NCBI GenBank assembly: GCA_946484175.1
Contig: CAMLSX010000002.1
Span: forward strand, 1-64,000
Source: an uncultured Clostridia bacterium
Lineage (GTDB): Bacteria > Bacillota > Clostridia > Oscillospirales > Acutalibacteraceae
Length of the DNA: 64,000 nt
Direction: 5' to 3'
Each line of letters opens with the position of its first letter. Positions within the stretch are counted from its first letter, which is position 1. Below, one piece after another: positions 8,706 to 17,786 of this stretch. The translations under genes and the position numbers were made by a program. The notes under the pieces were generated by a model. It was not told the DNA's origin. It made no database searches and was given only the letters and a program-made list of their open reading frames with translations.

Positions 8706-9743
8706 ATGCCCCAAAACAAAGATTTTGAGGACATTTACAGTTTCTCTCCCGAAGCTGCAAACGAAAAAGGAAAGAAAAAGAAATCCCGGTGGAAAAAAAT
8801 ATTAATTGGCGTATTGTCTGTTATCCTGGTGCTCACAGGCGGTGCTTTTTGTGCAGCGTGGTATTTTTTGGGAGATTTGAATATTGATACCAATTTTCCA
8901 AAATCGGATGATGAGTTGGGTGTGGCTAGCAAAAACGAACAGGAGGGCTCAATCACCAATATTGCCCTGTATGGCATTGATTCCCGTACCCACGATGACC
9001 AGGGTCACGCGGATGCCACGATGATCCTTTCGGTGGATAAAAAACATAACAAGCTCAAATTGATTTCGATTCTGCGCGATACGCAGGTAGAAATTGAAGG
9101 CTATGGAAAAGCAAAACTTACTACTTCTTACTGGTGGGGCGGCGCACCGCTGGCGATTAAAACACTGAATCAGAACTTCAATATGAATGTTCGTGATTAT
9201 GTGCGCGTTAACTTTGACCAATTGGCCGATGTAGTTGATGCGGTCGGTGGGGTTGAAATTGATGTAACACCGGAAGAGCTGGAAGAAATTAATTTTCACA
9301 TGCATGGTATTGATATTTACGACAAGGATTTGTATCAAACCGGTATGGTAACGCTCAACGGTGATCAGGCGGTTTCTTACGCCCGTATTCGAAATGTCGG
9401 TACAGACATGGCCCGCGCAGATCGTCAGCAGGAGGTACTAATGGCAATTCTGGCCCGTGTAGAAGAAATGGGCGTTGCAGAGTATCCCAGTGTAATCAAA
9501 CAGCTTGCACCTCTGGTCACAACCTCGCTGGATTATGGTGAGATGATTTCTTTGGCAAGTATTTTGGTTAATAATCCCGAAATTGAGATGTATACCATTC
9601 CTAGTGAGGAAGAAAATGCCTGGGGCGGTGAAGATAACGGCGCCTGGGTATGGAAGTATGATCTGGAAGCTGCTGGCGAGCATATTCATCGCATTATTTA
9701 CGAGACAGACGGAGAAGAATCTTCCACGCAAAGTGCAGAGTAA
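8706..9743 (+). CDS. LytR-CpsA-Psr (LCP) family cell-wall glycopolymer transferase
   Basis: N-terminal TM; NIALYGIDSRTHDDQGHADATMILSVDKKHNKLKLISILRDTQVEI...DQLADVVDAVGGVEIDV...LNGDQAVSYARIRNVGTDMARADRQQEVL. Confidence 0.94.
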   Translation: MPQNKDFEDIYSFSPEAANEKGKKKKSRWKKILIGVLSVILVLTGGAFCAAWYFLGDLNIDTNFPKSDDELGVASKNEQEGSITNIALYGIDSRTHDDQGHADATMILSVDKKHNKLKLISILRDTQVEIEGYGKAKLTTSYWWGGAPLAIKTLNQNFNMNVRDYVRVNFDQLADVVDAVGGVEIDVTPEELEEINFHMHGIDIYDKDLYQTGMVTLNGDQAVSYARIRNVGTDMARADRQQEVLMAILARVEEMGVAEYPSVIKQLAPLVTTSLDYGEMISLASILVNNPEIEMYTIPSEEENAWGGEDNGAWVWKYDLEAAGEHIHRIIYETDGEESSTQSAE

Positions 9744-9762
9744 TTTTGCATACTAAACGATA

Positions 9763-9810
9763 CAGGAGCACAGGAATTCAACACTGATTTCTGCGCTCCT
9801 GATTTTCTTT
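9763..9810 (+). terminator. Intrinsic terminator after the LCP gene
   Basis: CAGGAGCacaGGAA...TTTCtgcGCTCCTG followed by ATTTTCTTT. Confidence 0.75.
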
Positions 9811-9832
9811 ATTCCATATCAGAATACCGGAG

Positions 9833-10267
9833 GTGACTCTTTTGTTTTTATCTCTGGCACTGGGGATCATTTTCTGTGGGACTGCTTTTTTCCTGTTTTT
9901 TACTTATCTCAGGATCATAAAAAAGGGCGAATCTATCACAGGAGAAATCTGCGAAATTGATGATGGCAGTTTTACTGTAAAAGGCGGTACATTCCACAGT
10001 ATCTGGGTGCAATACATCGGTCACGATGAAACTGTACAACAAATGCGCTCGATAAATGGGTTTATCCTGCCCCCCTTTAGGGAAAAACATAAGCTTTCAA
10101 AGCTGCGAAAAAAACATCTGGGAAAAATGGTACACGGATATCTGCTTTCTGGGAAATGTTCAAAGCTTCTCCTGCGGGAGTTCATGTGGAAAAACTGGAT
10201 CTTGTGCCTGTTTCTGCTGCTTTGGGGGCTCTTCTTGCTTTTGCCTGGCATTTTTGTATTATTATAA
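9833..10267 (+). CDS. Hypothetical membrane protein (TM helix at each end); TTG at 9842 is an alternative start with better RBS spacing
   Basis: LFLSLALGIIFCGTAFFLFFTYLRIIKKG...WILCLFLLLWGLFLLLPGIFVLL; upstream GGAGGTGACTC. Confidence 0.65.
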   Translation: MTLLFLSLALGIIFCGTAFFLFFTYLRIIKKGESITGEICEIDDGSFTVKGGTFHSIWVQYIGHDETVQQMRSINGFILPPFREKHKLSKLRKKHLGKMVHGYLLSGKCSKLLLREFMWKNWILCLFLLLWGLFLLLPGIFVLL

Positions 10268-10372
10268 TTTCAATATATTATCGCTTTTTTGAAAAAAGTC
10301 GCGTATAATTGTAAGTAAAAGCGACATAAAAACAAACCGGCTGCAACAATCAGCCGGAGTAGGAGGAACCTT

Positions 10373-11299
10373 ATGAACCGAGAACCTATTTTGGTGGTCA
10401 TGGCAGCAGGCATGGGAAGCCGGTATGGTGGAATGAAGCAGATTGACCCGGTTGGCAAAAACGGGGAAATCATCATCGATTATTCGCTGTTTGACGCTAT
10501 GCGTGCCGGATTCCGCCGCGTCATTTTTATTATCCAGCGCAAGAATGAGAAAGATTTCCGCGAAGTGGTTGGCGACCGCATTAGCCGCTATATGGAAGTA
10601 CAGTATGTATTCCAGGATTTGGAAGATTTGCCGGAAGGCTTTACTTTGCCGGAAGGCCGTACAAAGCCCTGGGGTACCGGCCACGCAGTACTGGCCTGCC
10701 GGAACCAGATTGATGCACCATTCGCTGTGATTAACGCCGATGATTTTTATGGGCGCGAAGCATTTTTAAAAATTTATCAGTTTCTCAGCAGCCTGACGGA
10801 AGAGGATTCCTATCATTTTGCCATGGTGGGCTATATTCTCAAAAACACGTTGACCGACAACGGCTATGTCTCCCGCGGTGTATGCTCGCTTCAGGAAAAC
10901 CGCCTGTGCGGTATTACGGAACGTACCCGGATTGAAAAAGACGGGGACGGTGCACATTACAGCGAAGATAACGGCGAGACATGGATTCCGATTGACCCAG
11001 AAACTACGGTTTCCATGAACTTATGGGGATTCCCTGCAGGGATTTTGAAAGAGATGGAGATTCGTTTCAGTACATTTTTGACACATGCCATAAAGGAAAA
11101 TCCGCTGAAAGCTGAATACTACCTGCCCGGTGTGGTGAATGAACTGCTGGATGAAAACAAGGCAACTGTAGAAGTGCTCCATTCCCGCGACAAATGGTAT
11201 GGCGTAACCTATCGCGAGGATAAACCTGCTGTGCAGGCAGCGCTCGGTAGGATGATGGAGGATGGGATCTATCCTGACCCCCTCTTTCCACAAAACTAA
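10373..11299 (+). CDS. Nucleotidyltransferase (NTP_transferase family sugar-phosphate nucleotidyltransferase-like)
   Basis: MNREPILVVMAAGMGSRYGGMKQIDPVGKNGEIIIDYSLFDAMRAGF...PWGTGHAVLACRNQIDAPFAVINADDFYG. Confidence 0.9.
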   Translation: MNREPILVVMAAGMGSRYGGMKQIDPVGKNGEIIIDYSLFDAMRAGFRRVIFIIQRKNEKDFREVVGDRISRYMEVQYVFQDLEDLPEGFTLPEGRTKPWGTGHAVLACRNQIDAPFAVINADDFYGREAFLKIYQFLSSLTEEDSYHFAMVGYILKNTLTDNGYVSRGVCSLQENRLCGITERTRIEKDGDGAHYSEDNGETWIPIDPETTVSMNLWGFPAGILKEMEIRFSTFLTHAIKENPLKAEYYLPGVVNELLDENKATVEVLHSRDKWYGVTYREDKPAVQAALGRMMEDGIYPDPLFPQN

Positions 11300-11307
11300 T
11301 AAAAAAC

Positions 11308-11345
11308 CAAAGCCCCGGCTTTCTCAGCCGGGGCTTTGTGACTTT
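11308..11345 (+). terminator. Intrinsic terminator
   Basis: CAAAGCCCCGGCTttctcAGCCGGGGCTTTG. Confidence 0.85.
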
Positions 11346-11396
11346 TTGATCTTCCTATTGGCAAAATTCGCTACACTACTTGCAGATACAAAATGT

Positions 11397-12035
11397 TTAT
11401 TTTCTTTTTCGTTTCAATATTTTTCGTCTCAACATTTTTCCGATATACCAACCTATCAGAGCCCAAATTCCAACAATCACCACAGCGATCAATAAATTCT
11501 TCATATACTTCACGATATTCCATAAAATGAAAACAAGAACAGCAAGTAAAACAATCCAGATACCAATAGGTACGTGCCCAGAGGAACTGGAACGGCTTGG
11601 ATAAACAGTCGCCTGCTGGTTTTGAAAGTTCAGCAGTAACAACGCCGCAGCGCCTTTGAAAGGATCATCGCCTTCCACACGCCCTACAATGTGATTTCGT
11701 CCGGCACTAACACCAGCAGGCACCCGATAAACATTGCCCAAATCATCCACGTGCCCGATACAGTGATTCCAACCGGCGTTAGTTCCGTAAGGCACGTCGT
11801 ACACGTTCCCTTGTGAATCCACATGCCCTACAATGTGATTCCACCCCGCACTAGTTCCGTAAGGCACATCGTACACATTCCCATCGGAAGCTACATAGCC
11901 CACAATGTGATTCCGCCCAGCGCCCGCTCCGCCAGCTGCGTTATACACATTTCCATCCGAGCTTACATAGCCGATATAATGTGTCTCCCACCCGGCAGAC
12001 ACACCCACAGGCGCGGTGTAAATGAAACAATCCAT
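11397..12035 (-). CDS. Hypothetical repeat protein: five ~24-aa repeats plus two C-terminal TM helices and a basic tail
   Basis: MDCFIYTAPVGVSAGWETHYIGYVSSDGNV-YNAAGGAGAGRNHIVGYVASDGNV-YDVPYGTSAGWNHIVGHVDSQGNV-YDVPYGTNAGWNHCIGHVDDLGNV-YRVPAGVSAGRNHIVGRVEGDDP...IGIWIVLLAVLVFILWNIVKYMKNLLIAVVIVGIWALIGWYIGKMLRRKILKRKRK. Confidence 0.85.
   Translation of the reverse strand: MDCFIYTAPVGVSAGWETHYIGYVSSDGNVYNAAGGAGAGRNHIVGYVASDGNVYDVPYGTSAGWNHIVGHVDSQGNVYDVPYGTNAGWNHCIGHVDDLGNVYRVPAGVSAGRNHIVGRVEGDDPFKGAAALLLLNFQNQQATVYPSRSSSSGHVPIGIWIVLLAVLVFILWNIVKYMKNLLIAVVIVGIWALIGWYIGKMLRRKILKRKRK
11658..12020 (-). repeat. Five in-frame ~72-bp tandem repeats inside the 11397-12035 CDS
   Basis: Near-identical DNA units, e.g. 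CCGTAAGGCACGTCGTACACGTTCCC / CCGTAAGGCACATCGTACACATTCCC and CCTACAATGTGATTCCACCC / CCCACAATGTGATTCCGCCC. Confidence 0.9.
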
Positions 12036-12224
12036 GATGACCCTCCTCGCTTTTTCAGACAGAAACAAGTATACGAAAAAGTATACCTTTCTGTAACTAG
12101 ATATAAAAATCTACCCAAATTCATTATACTATGTTACAATACACTTTTCCACATTGATTTGGCGGAAAATCATTTGCTTCTTTCTAAATCTTCTTCCGGT
12201 ATTGGAAAAGAAAATATAAATATA

Positions 12225-12268
12225 AAAAACTATGCTGAACAGGTAAAACCTTATCCAGCATAGTTTCG
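12225..12268 (-). terminator. Intrinsic terminator downstream of the aldose-epimerase gene
   Basis: AACTATGCTGaacaggtaaaaccttatcCAGCATAGTT, T-rich tract on the minus strand. Confidence 0.7.
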
Positions 12269-12292
12269 TTACTCTTCTTTGAAAAAAGAGCA

Positions 12293-13177
12293 TTACAGGG
12301 CTTTTACGCGAAAAGCAAAAACTGCCTCTTTCCCGGGCTTCAGGAAGGTAAGCGCGCGCTTATGGGTAAACTCGTCGTCTTCATCCTTGCCGGTAGCACA
12401 CCCTACCCAGGGCTCCAGAGCGACAAAGGGCGCATCATTTTTAGCAGACCAGACACCCAGATAGCAGAAATCTGTAAAGTCCATCTCGACGCCATGGCCG
12501 GTTTTGCGGCTGACCAGACGCACCTTACGGGAACGGGGGGTATCAAAAATCAGCGCATCTTTATAGAAGAGGTCGTGCCGCATGGCAATTGTCGTTTCAT
12601 ATTCCATCACAGTCTCGCGATTATGGAAATCGATCAATGCACAGCTGGTATCAATCATCGGGCAGCGGGCAGTTTCGGGCTTTTCGAATTCTACCACGTA
12701 ATCTTCAAAGCTCTCACCCTCTACCATCGGGCAGTTAAAGGCCGGATGGCCGCCAACTGCAAAGGGCAGAACCTCGTCCCCGGTATTCTCAATACGGAAC
12801 TCGTTGACCAGGCGGTCTTCTTCCAGACGATAAGTCATATGCAGTGCAAAATCATAGGGATACTGCTTTTTCGTATCTTCCGAAGAGGTCAGCGTCAGGG
12901 TAACAGAATCCTCTTTCTGCTCGGTAACGGTAAAAGGCAGGTGGCGAGCAATGCCATGCTGACGCATCTCATAGGTTTCTCCCTTAATCTGGGTTTTTCC
13001 ATCGCGCAGCGCACCCACGATGGGGAACAGTACCGGCGCACGGCCACCCCAGTAAGTTTTGTCGCCCTGCCAGAGATGCTCCAGTCCATCTGCATTCTGG
13101 AAGGACATTAGCTGTGCACCCAATGTATCCACCGCGGCGCTTCCGTACTTGTTTTGAATCTTTAAAATCATTTTCAA
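12293..13177 (-). CDS. Aldose 1-epimerase family protein (LacX-like); start may be TTG 13177 or ATG 13171
   Basis: MILKIQNKYGSAAVDTLGAQLMSFQNADGLEHLWQGDKTYWGGRAPVLFPIVGALRDG...FAVGGHPAFNCPM...EPWVGCATGKDEDDEF. Confidence 0.9.
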   Translation of the reverse strand: MKMILKIQNKYGSAAVDTLGAQLMSFQNADGLEHLWQGDKTYWGGRAPVLFPIVGALRDGKTQIKGETYEMRQHGIARHLPFTVTEQKEDSVTLTLTSSEDTKKQYPYDFALHMTYRLEEDRLVNEFRIENTGDEVLPFAVGGHPAFNCPMVEGESFEDYVVEFEKPETARCPMIDTSCALIDFHNRETVMEYETTIAMRHDLFYKDALIFDTPRSRKVRLVSRKTGHGVEMDFTDFCYLGVWSAKNDAPFVALEPWVGCATGKDEDDEFTHKRALTFLKPGKEAVFAFRVKAL

Positions 13178-13334
13178 CCAAACTCCCTTCGCAGGTATTT
13201 CCTGCCATCATTTCGTTCTGTTATCAGTATAGCATAAATTTCTGCAAAATGGAAATGGGAAATCATCTGTATATCGATTTACTCTTCTATTGCTGATTCC
13301 GATTCAGCTGCATTTGAAAGCATAAAAATTTATT

Positions 13335-13655
13335 TTACCTTTCACCCATTGTTTTTTTCAATGTTGGAAAAGGTTTTTCGTCGCCTTTTAAATCTTCAAA
13401 CATCCTTTTCTGATACTGCCATTGCCGCAAATCCTGTGAAAACTGCGAATCCATCTGCTGAAATCGTTCAATTGTTTGTTGTAAATTTTTCTTCAACTCT
13501 TCAAATCGATTGGAAATCATCCGATTTTTCATCAATTCTTCATCCAATTCCAACAAACTGAGGGTACGAAAAACACTGGAGATCCGATAGGTACTATCTT
13601 CTATTTCTTGTGAAATTTCTGCCAACCAGTTCTCCTGAAACCTGATTTCTGTCAA
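13335..13655 (-). CDS. Hypothetical small coiled-coil protein (TTG start)
   Basis: MTEIRFQENWLAEISQEIEDSTYRISSVFRTLSLLELDEELMKNRMISNRFEELKKNLQQTIERF...; RBS GGAGAGG upstream. Confidence 0.6.
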   Translation of the reverse strand: MTEIRFQENWLAEISQEIEDSTYRISSVFRTLSLLELDEELMKNRMISNRFEELKKNLQQTIERFQQMDSQFSQDLRQWQYQKRMFEDLKGDEKPFPTLKKTMGER

Positions 13656-13691
13656 CTGTCTTCCTCTCCTGTCAAAGAATCTTTCAAAACA

Positions 13692-13988
13692 TTAAAAAAG
13701 TCCGTCTTCCCAAAGGGAAGCGTCCTTCAACAGAGCTTCTTCTGCACGCAGACTGGTTCCGATTTCAGAAATCATTGACGCCAGTTTTTCAAAGGAAGAT
13801 ATCTCCTTTTTCAGCTCCAAAATTCCCTCACAAATAGAAGTCAGCAAAGCTTGTGTTTTATCCGATTGCCACCCTTCAGAAAGATTCCCTTTCAACGTAT
13901 CCATTTCTTCACAGACTTGCTTGAGTTCTTTCGCGCAGATCAACAATTCCTGTTCCTGCTGATGAATTATTGAAGCTTCCAGCGACAT
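13692..13988 (-). CDS. Hypothetical small helical protein, possibly WXG100/ESAT-6-like
   Basis: 98 aa all-helical with central G-W: MSLEASIIHQQEQELLICAKELKQVCEEMDTLKGNLSEGWQSDKTQALLTSICEGILELKKEISSFEKLASMISEIG; RBS AAGGAGGAAGG. Confidence 0.65.
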   Translation of the reverse strand: MSLEASIIHQQEQELLICAKELKQVCEEMDTLKGNLSEGWQSDKTQALLTSICEGILELKKEISSFEKLASMISEIGTSLRAEEALLKDASLWEDGLF

Positions 13989-14060
13989 ATTACCTTCCTC
14001 CTTTTCACTGCGAAGCGATTTTAGGCCTTGTATATTGCAAGTATACCGCTATAAAATTCA

Positions 14061-14105
14061 AAATGCAAGCTGTGACAAACAATGTGACAGCTTGCATTTG
14101 AAAAT
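14061..14105 (-). terminator. Intrinsic terminator downstream of the pseudouridine synthase gene
   Basis: AAATGCAAGCTGTgacaaacaatgtgACAGCTTGCATTT. Confidence 0.75.
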
Positions 14106-14137
14106 TATCATAAATCTGTATTGGTAACGTTCACTCT

Positions 14138-15088
14138 TTACACATCATATTTTTCACGAGGCTTTCCGAGTGAACGAAGAAACCGTTCAAAATAATCTGG
14201 TAAAGGGCTGGTAAATTCCAGATATTCTCCGGTACGTGGATGAACAAAACCGATTGTTCGCGCATGAAGGCATTGCCCTTGCAGAGAAGTAATCACTTTT
14301 TTAGGCCCATAAACCGGATCTCCCGCTACAGGATGACCGATATAGGCCATATGCACGCGAATCTGGTGCGTGCGCCCGGTCTCTAATCGCAGGCGTACGT
14401 GTGTAAAATCTCCGTAACGTGCCAGCACTCGAAAATGTGTAACAGCATGACGGGAAGCTTTTTCTATAACAGCCATTTTTTTACGTTCCACAGGATGACG
14501 CCCAATCGGTGCGTTGATTGTCCCACTGTCTTCCCGCAGATTGCCATATACCACAGCTTCATATTCACGAGTAAAACTATGCACCTGAATCTGTTCTGCC
14601 AGCGCATGATGTGCTGCATCATTTTTGGCCACAATCAACAGACCACTGGTATCTTTATCAATCCGATGGACAATTCCAGGACGAATGACACCATTAATGC
14701 CCGAAAGAGAATCTCCGCAATGCCACAGCAAAGCATTTACCAATGTTCCGTCAGGATTGCCTGGAGCAGGGTGAACCACCATTCCCTTGGGTTTATTGAC
14801 TACCAGAAGATCTGCGTCCTCATAAACGATATCCAGCGCAATTTCCTGCGGTATCGTTTCCATTTCTTCCGGTTCCGGAAGCTGAACCACGATCTGCCAT
14901 CCCGGCTGCACTTTCAGGCTTTTTGCAGCTTTTTTACCCGGTATCTGTACTAACCCGCTATCAATCAACTTCTGTGCGTTAGAGCGCGTAATGCCATCAA
15001 GCTCCTGCGCTATAAAGGCATCCAGCCGCATACCAGCTGCATCCTGTCCAACCAGAAGCTCTTCTGACTCTCTATCCATCTGGCTCAC
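14138..15088 (-). CDS. RluD-family 23S rRNA pseudouridine synthase with S4 domain
   Basis: GMRLDAFIAQELDGITRSNAQKLIDSGLV...VVNKPKGMVVHPAPGNPDGTLVNALL...GIVHRIDKDTSGLLIVAKND...RLETGRTHQIRVHMAYIGHPVAGDPVYG. Confidence 0.96.
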   Translation of the reverse strand: MSQMDRESEELLVGQDAAGMRLDAFIAQELDGITRSNAQKLIDSGLVQIPGKKAAKSLKVQPGWQIVVQLPEPEEMETIPQEIALDIVYEDADLLVVNKPKGMVVHPAPGNPDGTLVNALLWHCGDSLSGINGVIRPGIVHRIDKDTSGLLIVAKNDAAHHALAEQIQVHSFTREYEAVVYGNLREDSGTINAPIGRHPVERKKMAVIEKASRHAVTHFRVLARYGDFTHVRLRLETGRTHQIRVHMAYIGHPVAGDPVYGPKKVITSLQGQCLHARTIGFVHPRTGEYLEFTSPLPDYFERFLRSLGKPREKYDV

Positions 15089-15570
15089 CGGCGATACCTG
15101 CGGATGACACGCTCGCGGCCATCATCCTTTTCGGCAAAAAAGAGCATATGGAGCAGGAAAAAGAGCACTCCCACTACCACAAAACAATCTGCTAGATTGA
15201 ACACCGGCGGAAAGAAAGAAACCTGAATATAATCGACTACATATCCCAACAGAATCCGGTCTATCAGATTGCCAATACCACCGCCGATAATCAAAATCGC
15301 CGCAGCACGGGAAAAGAACGTATGACGCTGATAAAAAATCATAATAAACAGTGAAGCAGCAATCAAAATTGCCGTAACCACCGTTAAAATCCAGGTATAG
15401 CCCTGAAAAGAGCCGAATGCAGCGCCCTTATTCTCCAGATAAATAAAATTCAGCCAACCAGGAATAGCCTGAATCACACCGTCCGGCTTTAGGTTAGTGA
15501 TCACCAGATATTTGATTACCTGATCGGCTGCGATAGCTGCTGCAATCAGGATCAATGAAAAAATAAGCAA
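15085..15570 (-). CDS. lspA: Lipoprotein signal peptidase (signal peptidase II)
   Basis: AADQVIKYLVITNL...FIYLENKGAAFGSFQG...IIGGGIGNLIDRILLGYVVDYIQVSFFPPVFNLADCFVVVG. Confidence 0.95.
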   Translation of the reverse strand: MLIFSLILIAAAIAADQVIKYLVITNLKPDGVIQAIPGWLNFIYLENKGAAFGSFQGYTWILTVVTAILIAASLFIMIFYQRHTFFSRAAAILIIGGGIGNLIDRILLGYVVDYIQVSFFPPVFNLADCFVVVGVLFFLLHMLFFAEKDDGRERVIRRYRR

Positions 15571-15642
15571 TTGGGTACCTCCTTAAGCTTGCAGAGCTCA
15601 ATCTGCAACTGAAAGGTCTGCCGTTTCCGCAATTGCGGAAGA

Positions 15643-16485
15643 TTACGGCTGATGTTTATTAAAGATATCTACCGGAGACTCGGGATTCCGCGCTGCTTCT
15701 TCTGCCGCATCAAAGTGCATGGGTGTATATCTGGCATCACGAGTGGGCAGCGCCTCTTCTGCAGGCGGCTCAAATCCGGACACTTCCACAGAATAATCCT
15801 CTTCTTCTTTTTGTTCTTCAGAATTCGACTCTGTTGTTTCTTCGGATATAGCGGGTTCTTCTGCCACTTCTGCAACCGTTTCCTGCGGCTCTTCCTGTAC
15901 AGGTTCCTCCTGCACAGACTCTTCTGCAGGCTGTTCCACCGGCTCCTTCTCACGATGCTCCGGTTCTTCTTCCTGCGCGGTTTCTGCTGCAGGCTTGTGA
16001 GAAGGAAGGGCATTGATCAGCATCAGATGCTGGCGATACATCTCCAGCAGTGCCGAACGAAAATCAGAAACGGCCTGCTTGGTATTCTCCAGCTCTGTCT
16101 CGTAATGATTAATTTGTTCTTGTGCATTATCGATAATATGCTCCGCTTTCAGATTGGCATCCTTCAAAATAATTTCTGCCTTATGGCGTGCTTCACGAAT
16201 AGAAGCGTCTCCCAGCTTCTGTGCACTGATAATTGCGTACTTGATGCCATCTTCTTCAGAACGGTATACTTCTACGCGCTCAGCCAGCACATCAATTTTT
16301 TTCATGAGCTCTTCATTCTCTGCACGCAGGGCAGCAATCGTATCTTTCTGCTCAATATTTTTTTTGATCAGCTCTTCATAGGAGTCTTTGACCTGATCGA
16401 CAAAATTATCCACGTCTTCCGGTCTGTAGCCGGAAAAACTGGACTTGCGGAAATTTATATTGACAATATCATTAAGTGTCATCAT
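15643..16485 (-). CDS. DivIVA-domain cell-division protein with acidic low-complexity C-terminus
   Basis: MTLNDIVNINFRKSSFSGYRPEDVDNFVDQVKDSYEELIKKN...; E/P-rich tail EEEPEHREKEPVEQPAEESVQEEPVQEEPQE. Confidence 0.92.
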   Translation of the reverse strand: MMTLNDIVNINFRKSSFSGYRPEDVDNFVDQVKDSYEELIKKNIEQKDTIAALRAENEELMKKIDVLAERVEVYRSEEDGIKYAIISAQKLGDASIREARHKAEIILKDANLKAEHIIDNAQEQINHYETELENTKQAVSDFRSALLEMYRQHLMLINALPSHKPAAETAQEEEPEHREKEPVEQPAEESVQEEPVQEEPQETVAEVAEEPAISEETTESNSEEQKEEEDYSVEVSGFEPPAEEALPTRDARYTPMHFDAAEEAARNPESPVDIFNKHQP

Positions 16486-16545
16486 AACCTTAACCCCCTG
16501 AATTTTCCTTGCTGGAACTGCCCTGCCGCACGGTTTTAAACAGAT

Positions 16546-17295
16546 TCATAAATACTTGCGCCCGGCAATTCCAATGCGTCCTTTTTTGGTCACTGGCCCT
16601 AACCGATCTATCACATAACGGCCGCAGCCACGGATAGAAAGTCGATCTCCTTCCCGAACCTCAGCCGAGACTGAAACAGTCGGCTCATGATTGTGCGATA
16701 CAAATCCCGCTGTAATCATTCGGGCTGCTTTTTCACGGCTTCTATGGGTGGCAGCTGCCACGATACAATCCAATCTGGCGGAAGCAATTACCCCTTCAAA
16801 CAGAGCGAACCCCTTCCCCTGAGGGAGGGGTTCTTCATATCCGGCATGGAGTGTGACTCCCACACGCCCTACCTTGTCAATCTGTGTCAGAAGAAAAGGA
16901 GCATTTTCCTCGCGTACAAAAAGCACACAACGGCCCTCGCCGGGCAAAATATCCCCCAGCGTGGCTCGCTGTACGCCCGCCGCCAGAAACGCACCGAGAA
17001 AATCCCGGTGCGTCAGCTCATCGCACGGGCGATATTCTGCTGTAATCGCCTCAATCGGAAAAGATTCTGGCTCCGGTGCCAGATAATCGGGAAACGCGCC
17101 AAAAATGACACGTTCGCTCTCTTCATGTCCGCCCCACAGCCGCCAGCTGCTGCAGCCGCATTCCTGTGCTGCCCGGCGGGCAATCATAGCTTCCCGCTCA
17201 TCCAGAAAACCGACAAAACAGGGTCTGTGTTCGCTGCGGCGCACCGCATCACGAATTCTGGCTATCAGCCATTCATCCTGCTGCCGGTCACACAT
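16546..17295 (-). CDS. YlmH-like S4-domain RNA-binding protein
   Basis: GFLDEREAMIARRAAQ...RVIFGAFPD...LTHRDFLGAFLAAGVQRATLGDIL...RLDCIVAAATHRSREKAARMITAGFVSHNHEP; next to sepF. Confidence 0.92.
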   Translation of the reverse strand: MCDRQQDEWLIARIRDAVRRSEHRPCFVGFLDEREAMIARRAAQECGCSSWRLWGGHEESERVIFGAFPDYLAPEPESFPIEAITAEYRPCDELTHRDFLGAFLAAGVQRATLGDILPGEGRCVLFVREENAPFLLTQIDKVGRVGVTLHAGYEEPLPQGKGFALFEGVIASARLDCIVAAATHRSREKAARMITAGFVSHNHEPTVSVSAEVREGDRLSIRGCGRYVIDRLGPVTKKGRIGIAGRKYL

Positions 17296-17758
17296 ATACG
17301 CCGTTATTCTCCAGCTCGTCCATCACTTCGTCGCCAGTCAGGTCAACATTGTAAGGCGTGATGATATAGGTGCTGGTAGCAACACGCTTGATCTTGCCGC
17401 CGTTGGCATATGCCACACCGCTGAGAAAATCGATGATACGGCGTGCAGTTTCCTTCTTGGTTTCTTCCAGGTTCAGCACAACCGTGTGCATCTTCAAAAG
17501 CTCATCAGCAACTGCGCGGGTTTCCTCACCAAAGTTTTCGGGCTTGAACAGCACCACCTGCAGTTGTGCGGTTGCATGAATATTGACAACCTTATTGCTT
17601 CCCTGAGCGGAGGAGCTGCGGCGGGTCGGAGCTTCTTCCTGCGCAGCTTCCGCTGCGTCAGCTTCTTCCTGCATTTCCATTTCCTCGTCGTAGACGTAAT
17701 CTACTTCGTCATCCGGCGGATTCCACATTTTTTGAATCTTGTCAACAAAACCTGCCAT
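17288..17758 (-). CDS. sepF: SepF-type cell-division protein
   Basis: QLQVVLFKPENFGEETRAVADELLKMHTVVLNLEETKKETARRIIDFLSGVAYANGGKIKRVATSTYIITPYNVDLTGDEVMDE. Confidence 0.95.
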   Translation of the reverse strand: MAGFVDKIQKMWNPPDDEVDYVYDEEMEMQEEADAAEAAQEEAPTRRSSSAQGSNKVVNIHATAQLQVVLFKPENFGEETRAVADELLKMHTVVLNLEETKKETARRIIDFLSGVAYANGGKIKRVATSTYIITPYNVDLTGDEVMDELENNGVYV

Positions 17759-17786
17759 TAGTAAAGCCTCCTGTATTCATGAATTT

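Noticed and set aside
11658-12020. Repeat array considered as CRISPR
   Set aside because: Units are contiguous, in-frame and coding, with no spacers and no cas genes.
15780-15990. Glu/Pro-rich region considered as a separate repeat element
   Set aside because: Ordinary acidic low-complexity tail of a DivIVA protein.
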